Shown: positions 44,765 to 54,472 of the stretch, piece after piece
Layout: each line of letters starts with the position of its first letter
How positions within the stretch are numbered: the first letter of the stretch is position 1
Source: Tuberibacillus sp. Marseille-P3662
Lineage (GTDB): Bacteria > Bacillota > Bacilli > Bacillales > Sporolactobacillaceae
Length of the DNA: 64,000 bases
NCBI RefSeq assembly: GCF_900178005.1
Contig: NZ_FXBS01000004.1
Span: 62,001-126,000 of the forward strand
Reading direction: 5' to 3'
Made by a program: the position numbers and the translations under genes
Notes under the pieces: model-generated
Seen by the model: the letters and a program-made list of their open reading frames with translations, nothing else
Databases searched by the model: none
Told to the model about the DNA's origin: nothing

Positions 44765-47700
44765 TTACATTTGAAAATAGTGACCCCCATCAAAGAAATA
44801 GAGACCGGCTATTTTTACGGGTTGCTGCCAAATTTGTTCGATGGCCCGGCAGTACATGCGCAGTTGGACACCGTATTTTTGCTTCATAAGTGTTTCGGCT
44901 TCTTCAATTGACGAAAACCGTTCCGTAATGGCATCCGTCTTATAATCTAGCAACGTGATCCCGTCTTCTTCAACAATCAGACAATCAATCACTCCTTGAA
45001 CGAGCACCGGCTCTTCCTGGGGATGCTGCCAAGTCGCATAAGCTTCCGAGGCATTCATCGTCAAACTAAACGGTAACTCGCGTTCAACCCGCTTAGCTTG
45101 CAACAATTTTTGACCAATGGGTTGCTGGAAAAAGGCAAACACACGGTCAGTATCAATGGCTTCCGCTTCTTCATCCGTCAATAATTCGCGCTTGACCAAT
45201 TGTTGAATCTCCCTATTGATCCCTTCTTTACTGGGCTCCTGGGCTAAAGAAATATGCTGCATCAAAGCATGGGTGGCGGTCCCCACCTCAGCCGCTGATA
45301 CGCGATCCTTCTGTAAAAACCGGGGACGTTCAGCAATTGGATCCCGGAAACGGCGAATAAACTGGTCATCCGAATCGATGCCTGCAGTGATCTCTTGTTG
45401 CCGCTTAATTTCAGTCACTGTCTGCTTCGCCATATGGGAGCTGGCATCTTGATGCGCTTCCCGCCATTCTAGCCGCCGGGCGAGTTCATCCTGATAAGCT
45501 GACGCCGAGTCAACCGGTTGCCATGCTTGAAGACGTGACAAAATTTCCGATTCATCATCATCCACCGTGTCTTCATTGACGACATCCTTGGCTGCCGATA
45601 ACTGAACTGACCACGATGATCGAAAGTCAAGCACAGTGCCAAGTGTTGGCTGATCATTCATTAGCTGCCGTAATGCTTCAACATCTGGATGTCTGACGAG
45701 CGCTGGACCTAGCCAATCCAAATAACTCTTGGCCATCCGGCGTTCATGTTCAGGCAGAAGCCAATCTTGTTCAGCCAACATCCGCTCCCATGTCTGCACC
45801 GTCTTAGCGGCATCTTTCATAGTTGCGGTTAAATACAGTTTTTCTTTCGCACGGGTTAACGCGACATATAGAACCCGCATTTCTTCAGCGAGCATTTCCT
45901 GCTGCATTTGATATTTAATCGCTACAAAAGGTAACGTCGGTCGAGTCAAGCGCTGCTCAGGATCAATGTATTTCGTTCCGAATCCCAAATTTTTATGCAA
46001 AAGGGCTTTCTGATTCAGATCCATCCGGTTAAACGGTTTGCTCATACCAGCGACAAACACAATCGGATATTCCAATCCTTTACTCTTATGCACCGTCATC
46101 ACACGTACGACATCTTCCTGCTCGCTTAATGCACGCGCCTCACCCATGTCACTGCCCCGGTCTTTTAGACGTTCCACAAAGCGTAAAAACCGGAACAAAC
46201 CGCGGAACGATGTCGCCTCATATTGTCGTGCTCTGTCATACAAAGCTTTTAAGTTCGCTTGACGTTGATTGCCACCCATTAATCCTCCGACATAATCGAA
46301 ATACCCCGTTTCACGATAAATTTGCCAAATCAAATCAGCGAGTGCCCCGCTGCGGGCCCGATCACGCCATTCTCTCAATCGGGTGAGAAACATGGATAAT
46401 GTTTCAGCCAAATGATCATGATGATTGTCAGCATATTGTCGAACCGCCGTATAATAAGGTGTGTCCTTCGAGGCCACCCGGATCCGGGCCATTTCATTGC
46501 CTGTCAAACCGACCATGGGCGAGCGCAGAACAGCAGACAACGGGATATCCTGATAAGGGTTATCGATGGTCTGCAAGAGTGACAACATGACGGACACTTC
46601 AATCGCTTCAAAATAACCCCCAGAGAGTTCAGCATGTGCCGGGATGCCCTTTTGCGTTAAAATATCAGTGATCACCGGGGCCCAGTTCCGAGCCGCCCGT
46701 AATAAAATCGTCATATCACTGTACTGCGCCGGCCGCATCCTGTCGATGGTTTTATCATAAACTTCAAGCGGCTCCTCACCCGTTTTGCCAATTAAACGCT
46801 GGATCTCACCTGCAATACGATGCGCTTCTAATTCTGCCGTCTGGTAATCTTCCATTTGTTGATCGTCATCCTCAGCAGCTTCACCCCGGTCGATCAAGAG
46901 CAACTCACCAGGACGTGCCCCCTGTGGATAGTTCGCTCCCATTTTCAGTTCGGCATCCGAATCATAGTCAATTTCTCCAACCGCCTCATCCATCACTTGT
47001 TTGAATACATCATTGGTCGCGTCAATCACTTCAGTGCGGCTGCGAAAATTCCTGGATAAGTCGATCCGTTCTCCCGACGTTTGTTCGTCTTTAAACTGTT
47101 TGTACTTCGTCATAAATAGCGTCGGCTCAGCTAAGCGGAAACGGTAAATACTCTGTTTAACATCGCCAACCATGAACATATTCCCGCCGCCTTCATGTTC
47201 ATCATGAGACACCAATTGTAAAATCGTTTCTTGAACCATATTCGTATCCTGATATTCATCAACAAGAACTTCCGAAAATTGAGCACGATACTGCCGGGCA
47301 ATGTCTGATGGGTGCTCAAACCCCGGTTCAGCCTGCTCTCCGCGCAAAATCCGTAGACAATAATGCTCAAGATCATTAAAGTCAACGACCGCCTTCTTTT
47401 TTTTCGCCGCTTCATACTTCGCTTTAAAATCTTTCACAAGCTCAACCAATAGGTTGATAAACGGCTGCATCGTGTTGAGATCATCCAATTGCTCGTCAGG
47501 TGAACGGGTGAACATTTCTTCCTTTAGTTTGTTAACTTCCTTCTTATATTGATCGCGCATCGCTTTAACTTGATCAATCAAATGCCCATCATATTCCTCA
47601 CCTTTACAAGCTTTTAACCGTCCGAATGAAACTGCGGAAAATTGCTCATACATGTCCTGCCAATGTTGCTCGCAGCTATCTCTTAATTGTCTTATCAGCA

Positions 47701-48490
47701 GCTTGTCATCACTAAGGTTGGCTAGATAAGGCGTTGGACCGCCTGGTTGATCGGCGATCATCTCAGCTTGATCAATCATGGCGATCATGCCGTCAAGTTT
47801 CCGGCGAATGTCGTTTTTTAGCGGCGGAATCCAAGGCAAATCCTCCGGCGTTGTCGTCTCATCGATTTGATAAGCGCCTGCAAGCTCATCTAACCAACGA
47901 TCAGGCCAAGGATGACTCATAGAAAAATTGAAGAGACGAGTGATGTGCGCCTGCATCTCCGCATCACTACGGTCATTCGTATACCGGTCCACTAATTCGT
48001 AAAAAAGAGCTTGCTTTTCCCCGCCATAGTAGGTTTCAAGCAACTCCTCCATGACTTCCTCACGAATGAGTTCCACTTCTGTCTCATCAGCAATGCGAAA
48101 CGCCGGATCGAGATCAAGCTGGTGATAGTACTTACGTACAACAGAAAGGCAGAACGAGTGCGACGTCATAATCGATGCTTTATTCAATAACGTTAATTGC
48201 CGGCGCAAATGAAGTGAACCGGGGTTTAGTGCCAACGCTTGATCCAATGCCTGACCAATCCGCGTCTTCATTTCTGCGGCGGCAGCATTTGTAAATGTCA
48301 CAATCAGCAGCCGGTCCACATCCTCAGGTGCGTCTTCCCGGGCAATTTTATTAATGATCCGTTCAACAAGGACGGCTGTTTTTCCCGAGCCTGCCGCGGC
48401 AGCCACGAGCATATTTTGTCCGTCTTCACTAATGGCCCGCCACTGTTCATCGGTCCATATGCTCTCCGCCGGTTTATTGATTTTGGTCAC
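44765..48490 (-). CDS. addA: ATP-dependent helicase/nuclease subunit A
   Basis: AddA is the UvrD-like helicase-nuclease of AddAB, the Firmicute equivalent of RecBCD, which resects double-strand ends for RecA. Visible marks are SIWTDEQWRAI (Q motif), Walker A VAAAAGSGKTAVLVERI, Walker B VLVDEYQDTN, LSRNFRSRTEVIDATN, VMTVHKSKGLEYPIVFVAG, and the C-terminal nuclease motif ITLLDYKTD. GTG at 48490, 9 nt behind AAAGGAGG, is preferred; an ATG three codons earlier touches that site. A long upstream extension of the frame is only the antisense of addB. It overlaps addB by 17 bp. Confidence 0.96.
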   Translation of the reverse strand: MTKINKPAESIWTDEQWRAISEDGQNMLVAAAAGSGKTAVLVERIINKIAREDAPEDVDRLLIVTFTNAAAAEMKTRIGQALDQALALNPGSLHLRRQLTLLNKASIMTSHSFCLSVVRKYYHQLDLDPAFRIADETEVELIREEVMEELLETYYGGEKQALFYELVDRYTNDRSDAEMQAHITRLFNFSMSHPWPDRWLDELAGAYQIDETTTPEDLPWIPPLKNDIRRKLDGMIAMIDQAEMIADQPGGPTPYLANLSDDKLLIRQLRDSCEQHWQDMYEQFSAVSFGRLKACKGEEYDGHLIDQVKAMRDQYKKEVNKLKEEMFTRSPDEQLDDLNTMQPFINLLVELVKDFKAKYEAAKKKKAVVDFNDLEHYCLRILRGEQAEPGFEHPSDIARQYRAQFSEVLVDEYQDTNMVQETILQLVSHDEHEGGGNMFMVGDVKQSIYRFRLAEPTLFMTKYKQFKDEQTSGERIDLSRNFRSRTEVIDATNDVFKQVMDEAVGEIDYDSDAELKMGANYPQGARPGELLLIDRGEAAEDDDQQMEDYQTAELEAHRIAGEIQRLIGKTGEEPLEVYDKTIDRMRPAQYSDMTILLRAARNWAPVITDILTQKGIPAHAELSGGYFEAIEVSVMLSLLQTIDNPYQDIPLSAVLRSPMVGLTGNEMARIRVASKDTPYYTAVRQYADNHHDHLAETLSMFLTRLREWRDRARSGALADLIWQIYRETGYFDYVGGLMGGNQRQANLKALYDRARQYEATSFRGLFRFLRFVERLKDRGSDMGEARALSEQEDVVRVMTVHKSKGLEYPIVFVAGMSKPFNRMDLNQKALLHKNLGFGTKYIDPEQRLTRPTLPFVAIKYQMQQEMLAEEMRVLYVALTRAKEKLYLTATMKDAAKTVQTWERMLAEQDWLLPEHERRMAKSYLDWLGPALVRHPDVEALRQLMNDQPTLGTVLDFRSSWSVQLSAAKDVVNEDTVDDDESEILSRLQAWQPVDSASAYQDELARRLEWREAHQDASSHMAKQTVTEIKRQQEITAGIDSDDQFIRRFRDPIAERPRFLQKDRVSAAEVGTATHALMQHISLAQEPSKEGINREIQQLVKRELLTDEEAEAIDTDRVFAFFQQPIGQKLLQAKRVERELPFSLTMNASEAYATWQHPQEEPVLVQGVIDCLIVEEDGITLLDYKTDAITERFSSIEEAETLMKQKYGVQLRMYCRAIEQIWQQPVKIAGLYFFDGGHYFQM

Positions 48491-51400
48491 CGTCGTCATC
48501 CTCCTTTCTGATTTGTTCCAGAATGTCCTTGTCTTTGGTTTGCTTGAGTGCGCGATACTCATTTTCCGGCTGCGACTCGTCAAATTGACACACCGATTTG
48601 AAAGCACAGTACTCGCAAGGCTTCTTGTTCTTAAGTTTATAAGGTGAAATGTCAATATCACCGTCCGTGATATTCGTCCCGATATCTGCCATCGTTTCCC
48701 GGACGTAATCCCGCAAGGAGGCCATATCATCAGGACTGGCAACGGAAGACGAACTGTAGAATCCGCCATTTTTCTTCAAACCGACCGGGACGATGTCGGA
48801 ATTTCCGGACTCAAGCGTTTGATCCATGCCTTTAACAACGTCCTCATCTTCCAGTACAAGACCTTTCATTTTAAATTGCTTAAGCAATTCACGCTCAACA
48901 GATTGAGCCGCCCCTTCAGGATCATTCAGCATCGGATTATGGACATGAAAATATAAAACCGCACCAGGATCCGCTTCCTCACCCAGCCATTCCTTCGCAT
49001 AGGTGATCACAACGTCCAGATAGGCGAGCATTTGCAGCGCCAATCCATAATAGACTTCCGATAGATTCAAGTCCGTGGCGCTTGATTTATAATCAATGAT
49101 CCTGAGCATCATGCCTTGGTCACTATAACCCCGATCCACGCGGTCAATCCGTCCAATAATCTCCATTTGACAACCATTAGGCAGTTCAAACGTTAGCGGC
49201 GGCAAAGGTTGATCAGGACCAAACGGTAATTCCAAACCGACGGGAGAAAAACCACTTGCTTTAGCTTGCTGCCGCATCGTTTTCGCCGCGCGAATAATGA
49301 CCTGCGACAATTTATGCTGCAAATATTCATGGCGCGCTGAGCTCAATAGAATTTGTTTTTGCAGCTTTGGCGAGAGTTGCTCGACTTGCCTGTGGGCCAA
49401 AGCTTCACATTCATCATCATTAAGCTCTGACCACTGACGATTGTGCTTCATTAATTCTTCCGTCATTAATTTTAACGCAGAGTGGAACAATTGTCCGATA
49501 TCCGGCGCATCCAAACGATAAGTATCCCGTTCTTTCAACTTTAGCCCGTAAGAAGCAAATTGGGCAAACGGACAGGATTTATACAGTTCCATCCGTGACA
49601 CGCTCGCCTTGATATGACTACTGTATAACGCTTGGGCAACATCGGGCTCAAGCGGCTGTTCACGGTTATAATAAAATAGACTGCTTAACACTTGCTTCGT
49701 GTTGTCCGCCCACCAGTCATTTGTTACCAACCAGTTATAGGCATCCCACCAAATATTTGAGATCGGATAACCGCGCCGCCAGCGGCGAATTTGCGCTGCG
49801 GTATGACTGAGCGCCTTCATCGGCCGGCTAGCAAAATCAAGCTGGGTCATCACATTATGTTCATGGGCATCACCAGTGATTAAAAGAGGCGTGATGTCCG
49901 GAAACAGTCGCTTAATCCGGTTAATAACTGTTGATGGCATTAGTGCGTCACCATTTTCCGTTGCTAACGGATAGGAAATCACGAGACGCTCGCTCGGTGC
50001 CGCGAATGCTTTGTAGATCATATACTCTTCTTGTAGCAGTTGATCCCGGCTCGTCTCTTCGATATTAAATTCATAAGTCTCCAGCACCGCACGATCATCA
50101 TCATTTAAGATGTGATCTTCCGTGGGTGTCATCGGCAACAAGCCTTCATTGGCGCCGACAATAAATACGGCCTTGGCGCCGGACATACGCGTTCGATCCA
50201 TGCTACCGACCAACACTTGATCAAGCGCCGGGGGCACAAGCGCAAACGTTAACGAATCAAGCCCGGTATCTAAAACATTGATGAACACCTCCAACGACAA
50301 AGCATCATCCGAACCCGTTTCAACCAGCTGATCCAAGCAATCAAGCACCGTCCGCCAAACTTGATCATGTTCCCGTGCTTCATCCAATCGGCCCGCTTCC
50401 TCCGCGCGGTTTCGTAAGCTTTCAATTTTCTCCGGAATATTCATCGTTTCTAAAAATTGATAGAGTACCGTACATTTATCGATCACTGTCTTCGCCTTAG
50501 ACAAGTCTTTTTCCAATTGCATCAGCGGCCGGCGAACTATTTCGCGCCATTGGTTGAGCTTATATTGATGTTGTTTCTCCTCTTTCGATTGCGGGATGTC
50601 CTCCTCCCTGAGCCCACGGTATTCCCGGTAGATCCATGGTTCCGAGCTCCGCCACTGGGAACCGTGGACGCCGAAGCCGATCACGTAGTTTTCTAACTGA
50701 TCCATTTTCTCTCGTTCTACAGACCAATCAGCATCGGTTGAAAATAACAAATCGGTCTTCACACAACGAAAAACTGCTTCATACCGCCAATTTTGCTGAA
50801 TGACATCCAAAGCCGAGCGGATAAATTCAATCAGCGGATGGTGGTGCATCGGCCGCTTTTGGTCAAGAAACACCGGAATCTCGTAATCTTGGAAGATGGA
50901 ATCAACTAGATCATAATAGAGAGTTAAATCACGGGTTAAAACCGTGATATCACGATAGCAGTAACTCTCCTCGCGAACGAGTTTTAAAATCTCCCGTGCC
51001 GTTTGCTCAACTTCCTCACGGCGGTTAACCGTCTCCGTCATCCGAATCGCAGGCCCAGCTGCTGCTTCAGGCGCCGGTCGTTTTTCATAGTTTTGTTCAA
51101 GGTGGGCTAACGCCTGCTGGCGGAATCGCCGTGGATCGGTAAACATTTCAGGTTCTCGGGCGGTCACACCGGAGGCCACTGCCAATTGTTGCAGTTGCTG
51201 ATAAGTTTGAACCGGCTTTTGGAACAGGGACATTTCCCCAGCACCTGAATGAAGCCCGTGTGTATCCATTGTCAAGGTAACCGCAACATCGGAGGCGGTT
51301 TCGAGTAAGGCTTGGACGACTTCTTGTTCCTGTGGAATCAACTGATCAAACCCGTCCATCCATACGTCAACGTCTTTGAGCCACTGGGATTTTGGCAGTT

Positions 51401-51977
51401 GCCTAGCTAGTAAATTTAAGTAGTCTTCCGAATCAACATATTTATCTAGCAACGCCTGCTCGAAGTCTGTATAAATCAGTTGTAAGTCATGCAGTTTATC
51501 CTTCGTCAGCACTTCATCTTGCCGCTCCATTGTTTCTAATTGTTTATATTGCTGGAAAACATCGTCCGCTGATAAACAATACCGTTTAAACTCAGCAATC
51601 GATTGGCGCAGGATATCGTAAAAACCTTTCTGTTCACCAGCACGCTGAAAAATGCGCAGCTCGTCACTTCGTTTTTCGACGAGTCGCCTTAGCAGCATCG
51701 ATAGGCCTACCTGTGACAGGTGCTGACGCGTCGCTCCACCAGTTTCCTGCAGCACTCTAAGGGCAAGCCGGGAAAAGCTCAATACGTGGAGGCGCGTTGT
51801 GCCACCGAGACCTGCCGCTGTCGCAATATCATATTCTGTGGCAAACGTCATTTGATCGGGCACAATCAGAATCAGCGGCTTACCCTGCGGCCGCTGTTTC
51901 AGTTCCGCAATGATCTCCTTATGTACCTGTTGTGTTTTCCCTGTGCCCGACCGTCCAATCAACAGACGTAATGCCAT
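48474..51977 (-). CDS. addB: ATP-dependent helicase/deoxyribonuclease subunit B
   Basis: AddB is the second AddAB subunit: it recognises Chi and carries the nuclease for the 5'-ended strand. The 1167-residue protein starts LRLLIGRSGTGKTQQVHKEI (Walker A). The C-terminal nuclease (LRIIDYKSSATDLNLSEVY) is embraced by cysteines of the 4Fe-4S staple: one in YKSCPFAQFASYG and three in CEYCAFKSVCQF. First gene of the addB-addA-sbcD-sbcC cluster. The fourth repeat array begins about 170 bp upstream of its start. Confidence 0.96.
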   Translation of the reverse strand: MALRLLIGRSGTGKTQQVHKEIIAELKQRPQGKPLILIVPDQMTFATEYDIATAAGLGGTTRLHVLSFSRLALRVLQETGGATRQHLSQVGLSMLLRRLVEKRSDELRIFQRAGEQKGFYDILRQSIAEFKRYCLSADDVFQQYKQLETMERQDEVLTKDKLHDLQLIYTDFEQALLDKYVDSEDYLNLLARQLPKSQWLKDVDVWMDGFDQLIPQEQEVVQALLETASDVAVTLTMDTHGLHSGAGEMSLFQKPVQTYQQLQQLAVASGVTAREPEMFTDPRRFRQQALAHLEQNYEKRPAPEAAAGPAIRMTETVNRREEVEQTAREILKLVREESYCYRDITVLTRDLTLYYDLVDSIFQDYEIPVFLDQKRPMHHHPLIEFIRSALDVIQQNWRYEAVFRCVKTDLLFSTDADWSVEREKMDQLENYVIGFGVHGSQWRSSEPWIYREYRGLREEDIPQSKEEKQHQYKLNQWREIVRRPLMQLEKDLSKAKTVIDKCTVLYQFLETMNIPEKIESLRNRAEEAGRLDEAREHDQVWRTVLDCLDQLVETGSDDALSLEVFINVLDTGLDSLTFALVPPALDQVLVGSMDRTRMSGAKAVFIVGANEGLLPMTPTEDHILNDDDRAVLETYEFNIEETSRDQLLQEEYMIYKAFAAPSERLVISYPLATENGDALMPSTVINRIKRLFPDITPLLITGDAHEHNVMTQLDFASRPMKALSHTAAQIRRWRRGYPISNIWWDAYNWLVTNDWWADNTKQVLSSLFYYNREQPLEPDVAQALYSSHIKASVSRMELYKSCPFAQFASYGLKLKERDTYRLDAPDIGQLFHSALKLMTEELMKHNRQWSELNDDECEALAHRQVEQLSPKLQKQILLSSARHEYLQHKLSQVIIRAAKTMRQQAKASGFSPVGLELPFGPDQPLPPLTFELPNGCQMEIIGRIDRVDRGYSDQGMMLRIIDYKSSATDLNLSEVYYGLALQMLAYLDVVITYAKEWLGEEADPGAVLYFHVHNPMLNDPEGAAQSVERELLKQFKMKGLVLEDEDVVKGMDQTLESGNSDIVPVGLKKNGGFYSSSSVASPDDMASLRDYVRETMADIGTNITDGDIDISPYKLKNKKPCEYCAFKSVCQFDESQPENEYRALKQTKDKDILEQIRKEDDDGDQNQ

Positions 51978-52148
51978 AACCGATCACTCCAAATCTAATA
52001 ATCCAATGTTTATTATCTCATGATTCACCTTAATTGAATAGCCGAAGGGGTCAGTTACTTGATGCAAATGGCGTTAAAATTAACCAGATGAAATACATGC
52101 TCTCAATGGGACAAGTACGGGACACCCATAGGACAGCGTGTCCTCTAT

Positions 52149-52810
52149 GGGACAAGTATGTTCCAAGATCCGTGCTTTGCGGGACAGAATCTTTTCAATA
52201 CGGGACTCTTTTATTTCAGTACGGGACACCCATGGGACAGCGCAACCTCTATGGGACAAGTACATTCCAAGATCCTTGACTTTCGGGACAGAATCTTTTC
52301 AATACGGGACTCTTTTATTTCAGTACGGGACACCCATGGGACAGCGCAACCTCTATGGGACAAGTACGTTCCAAGATCCTTGACTTTCGGGACAGAATCT
52401 TTTCAATACGGGACTCTTTTATTTCAGTACGGGACACCCATGGGACAGCGCAACCTCTATGGGACAAGTACGTTCCAAGATCCTTGACTTTCGGGACAGA
52501 ATCTTTTCAATACGGGACTCTTTTATTTCAGTACGAGACACCCATGGGACAGCGCAACCTCTATGGGACAAGTACGTTCCAAGATCCTTGACTTTCGGGA
52601 CAGAATCTTTTCAATACGGGACTCTTTTATTTCAGTACGGGACACCCATGGGACAGCGCGACCTCTATGGGACAAGTACGTTCCAAGATCCTTGACTTTC
52701 GGGACAGAATCTTTTCAATACGGGACTCTTTTATTTCAGTACGGGACACCCATGGGACAGCGCGTCCTCTATGGGACAAGCGCAACCTCTATGGGACAGC
52801 GCGTCCTCAA
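52149..52810 (+). repeat. GGGACA tandem array 4 (104-bp unit, 6+ copies)
   Basis: Units begin at 52149, 52253, 52357, 52461, 52565 and 52669, all exactly 104 bp, with a shortened copy after 52773. Hexamers are at the same offsets as in arrays 1 and 2 (0, 32, 53, 74, 85), but the spacer sequence is a distinct version (for example CAACCTCTAT, GATCCTTGACTTTC). Irregular GGGACA-bearing sequence leads into it from about 52108. It fills the roughly 870 bp between addB and sseA, and no gene is supported inside. Confidence 0.95.
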
Positions 52811-52814
52811 GTGA

Positions 52815-52842
52815 AAAGGCTGCCCTAAACAGAGCAGCCTTT
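52815..52842 (-). terminator. Terminator of the thiamine-transport/sseA operon
   Basis: On the minus strand, AAAGGCTGC pairs perfectly with GCAGCCTTT around about 10 nt and is followed by TCACTT. The T-tract is short. Confidence 0.7.
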
Positions 52843-52850
52843 GACACTTT

Positions 52851-53681
52851 CTATGATTCACCTGTTTCAATGGGGTTATTGTCATAACTGATCCAATCGC
52901 TCCAACTGCCCGGATACAGTTTGACGTTTTGAATGCCGGCTTCCTGCATCGCCAAAATATTTGGGCAGGCGCTCACACCGGATCCACAATAGACAATGAC
53001 TTCTTCATCATGTAAGTTAGAAAATCGCCGCTCTAATTCATCGCGAGACTTCCACCGGCCACCTTCCAAATTTTGTTTCCAAAACCGGTTTTGCGCACCT
53101 GGGATGTGACCCGCTTTGCCGTCCATAGGTTCACTCTCACCGTTAAATCGTTCCGGGGCACGAGCATCGACCACAATCCGTTCCGACGAACCAAGCGACG
53201 CACGAACATCATCAACATCGACAACCCAATTTGCTTGCACCACCGGTTCGAACGACACGGGACCATATTCCGGAATCACATCTGTGACAGGCAAACCGCG
53301 TGCCTTCCACATAGAAAAATTGCCATCCATCACATAAACACGCTCGTGACCTAGGTATGACAAGAGCCACCAGAAACGTGACGCGACCATGCCATCTTGT
53401 TCATCATAAGCGACGACAGTGGTGTGACGGCCGATACCATAACGCCCTAGTATCTCAGCCAACTGCGACACATCTGGTAAGGGATGCCGCCCGCCGTGAT
53501 GACTAGCGGGGGCTGACAAATCCTGATCCAGATCAAAATAAAGACTGCCAGGAATGTGTTCAGCTGCATACTGCCGCCGTCCTTCATCACCATCCGATAA
53601 ATTAAAACGACAATCCGCTAAAACAAGATCATCATTTGCCAAATGTTCATTGACCCAATCCATATTCACGATGCTACTCAT
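52851..53681 (-). CDS. sseA: Thiosulfate/3-mercaptopyruvate sulfurtransferase (rhodanese)
   Basis: This 276-residue protein has two rhodanese domains. The N-terminal one is inactive (VVAYDEQDGMVASRFWWLL). The C-terminal one has the catalytic cysteine in VIVYCGSGVSACPN. It transfers sulfur to cyanide, thiols or acceptor proteins. The CGSGVSA loop suits both thiosulfate and mercaptopyruvate, so the donor is undecided. The second ATG (MSSIVNMDW), 6 nt behind the GGGGGG tract, is chosen. It is 28 bp downstream of the transporter ATPase gene and likely co-transcribed under the TPP riboswitch, which would link it to thiazole sulfur supply; that link is inference. Confidence 0.88.
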   Translation of the reverse strand: MSSIVNMDWVNEHLANDDLVLADCRFNLSDGDEGRRQYAAEHIPGSLYFDLDQDLSAPASHHGGRHPLPDVSQLAEILGRYGIGRHTTVVAYDEQDGMVASRFWWLLSYLGHERVYVMDGNFSMWKARGLPVTDVIPEYGPVSFEPVVQANWVVDVDDVRASLGSSERIVVDARAPERFNGESEPMDGKAGHIPGAQNRFWKQNLEGGRWKSRDELERRFSNLHDEEVIVYCGSGVSACPNILAMQEAGIQNVKLYPGSWSDWISYDNNPIETGES

Positions 53682-53709
53682 CAACATCCCCCCTCAACTC
53701 ATACTTTCG

Positions 53710-54468
53710 TCATTCAATGCTCAAATCCTCGTTTTTGGGAAGTAAATATTGAAATAGCTGCTCCCTAAGCTCAACAAAATGGTCATCACTCATGACCTGA
53801 CGCTGTCTCGGCCTCGTCAGATCGACAGTCACGGCCTTCTCTATGGTTCCTGGCCGCTCACTTAGAACGAACACCCGGTCTGACAAGTACAGCGCTTCAT
53901 CAATATCATGCGTCACAAATAACACCGTTTTCTGATGACGACGCCAAATGTTTAATAGCCATTCATGCATTTTCGCACGGGTGATCGCGTCCAAACTTCC
54001 AAAAGGTTCATCAAGCAGCAGAATATCACGATCGAACATATACGTTCTTAACAAATTGACGCGTTGCCGCATACCGCCGGAAATTTGTGGTGGTCGGTGA
54101 TCACCGAAACCCTCCAACCCAAATTCAGGAAGCTTCTCCTTAACCCGCCGGCGTGCCTCCTTTTTATTCGCACCCAGAATTTCTTGAGGCAGCACCGCAT
54201 TATCAATCACGGATCGCCATGGCATCAGTGTATCTTCTTGCGGCATGTAAGCGAAAGGATGGCGATCGCTTTCCACCGGGACCTGGTTATAGTGAATATC
54301 ACCCGCGTCTGCTGACAAGATACCCGTCAATAGATTGAAGATTGTACTTTTGCCGCTTCCGCTTGGCCCGATAATGCTGACAAATTCGCCTTCCTCCACC
54401 TGAAAACTGATATCAGACAGAACAGGAAGGCCAGCGAAGGACTTGTTAAGGTGCTCAACCTCTAGCAT
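53710..54468 (-). CDS. thiZ: Thiamine-precursor ABC transporter ATPase
   Basis: This 252-residue ATPase of the nitrate/taurine/thiamine-precursor class has Walker A IGPSGSGKSTIFNLL, Q-loop YMPQEDTLMPWRSV, signature ISGGMRQRVNLL, Walker B ILLLDEPFGSLDAI and switch FVTHDIDEALYLSDRV. Together with the adjacent NMT1-like binding protein and permease it forms a ThiXYZ-type importer. These import hydroxymethylpyrimidine precursors such as formylaminopyrimidine in Bacillus relatives. The TPP riboswitch upstream supports this. Confidence 0.88.
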   Translation of the reverse strand: MLEVEHLNKSFAGLPVLSDISFQVEEGEFVSIIGPSGSGKSTIFNLLTGILSADAGDIHYNQVPVESDRHPFAYMPQEDTLMPWRSVIDNAVLPQEILGANKKEARRRVKEKLPEFGLEGFGDHRPPQISGGMRQRVNLLRTYMFDRDILLLDEPFGSLDAITRAKMHEWLLNIWRRHQKTVLFVTHDIDEALYLSDRVFVLSERPGTIEKAVTVDLTRPRQRQVMSDDHFVELREQLFQYLLPKNEDLSIE

Positions 54469-54472
54469 GGCA

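Noticed and set aside
44765-48769. Longer addA starting about 90 codons upstream
   Set aside because: The extension is addB read in another frame and has no homology to AddA; a strong ribosome binding site marks the shorter start.
52149-52810. CRISPR array
   Set aside because: The whole 104-bp unit is repeated with no unique spacers, hexamers are only 6 bp, and no cas genes are present.
52034-52814. Series of frames of 61-109 codons through array 4 that look like a repeated protein family
   Set aside because: Each frame re-reads the same DNA unit shifted by two bases; they overlap one another and share no start signal.
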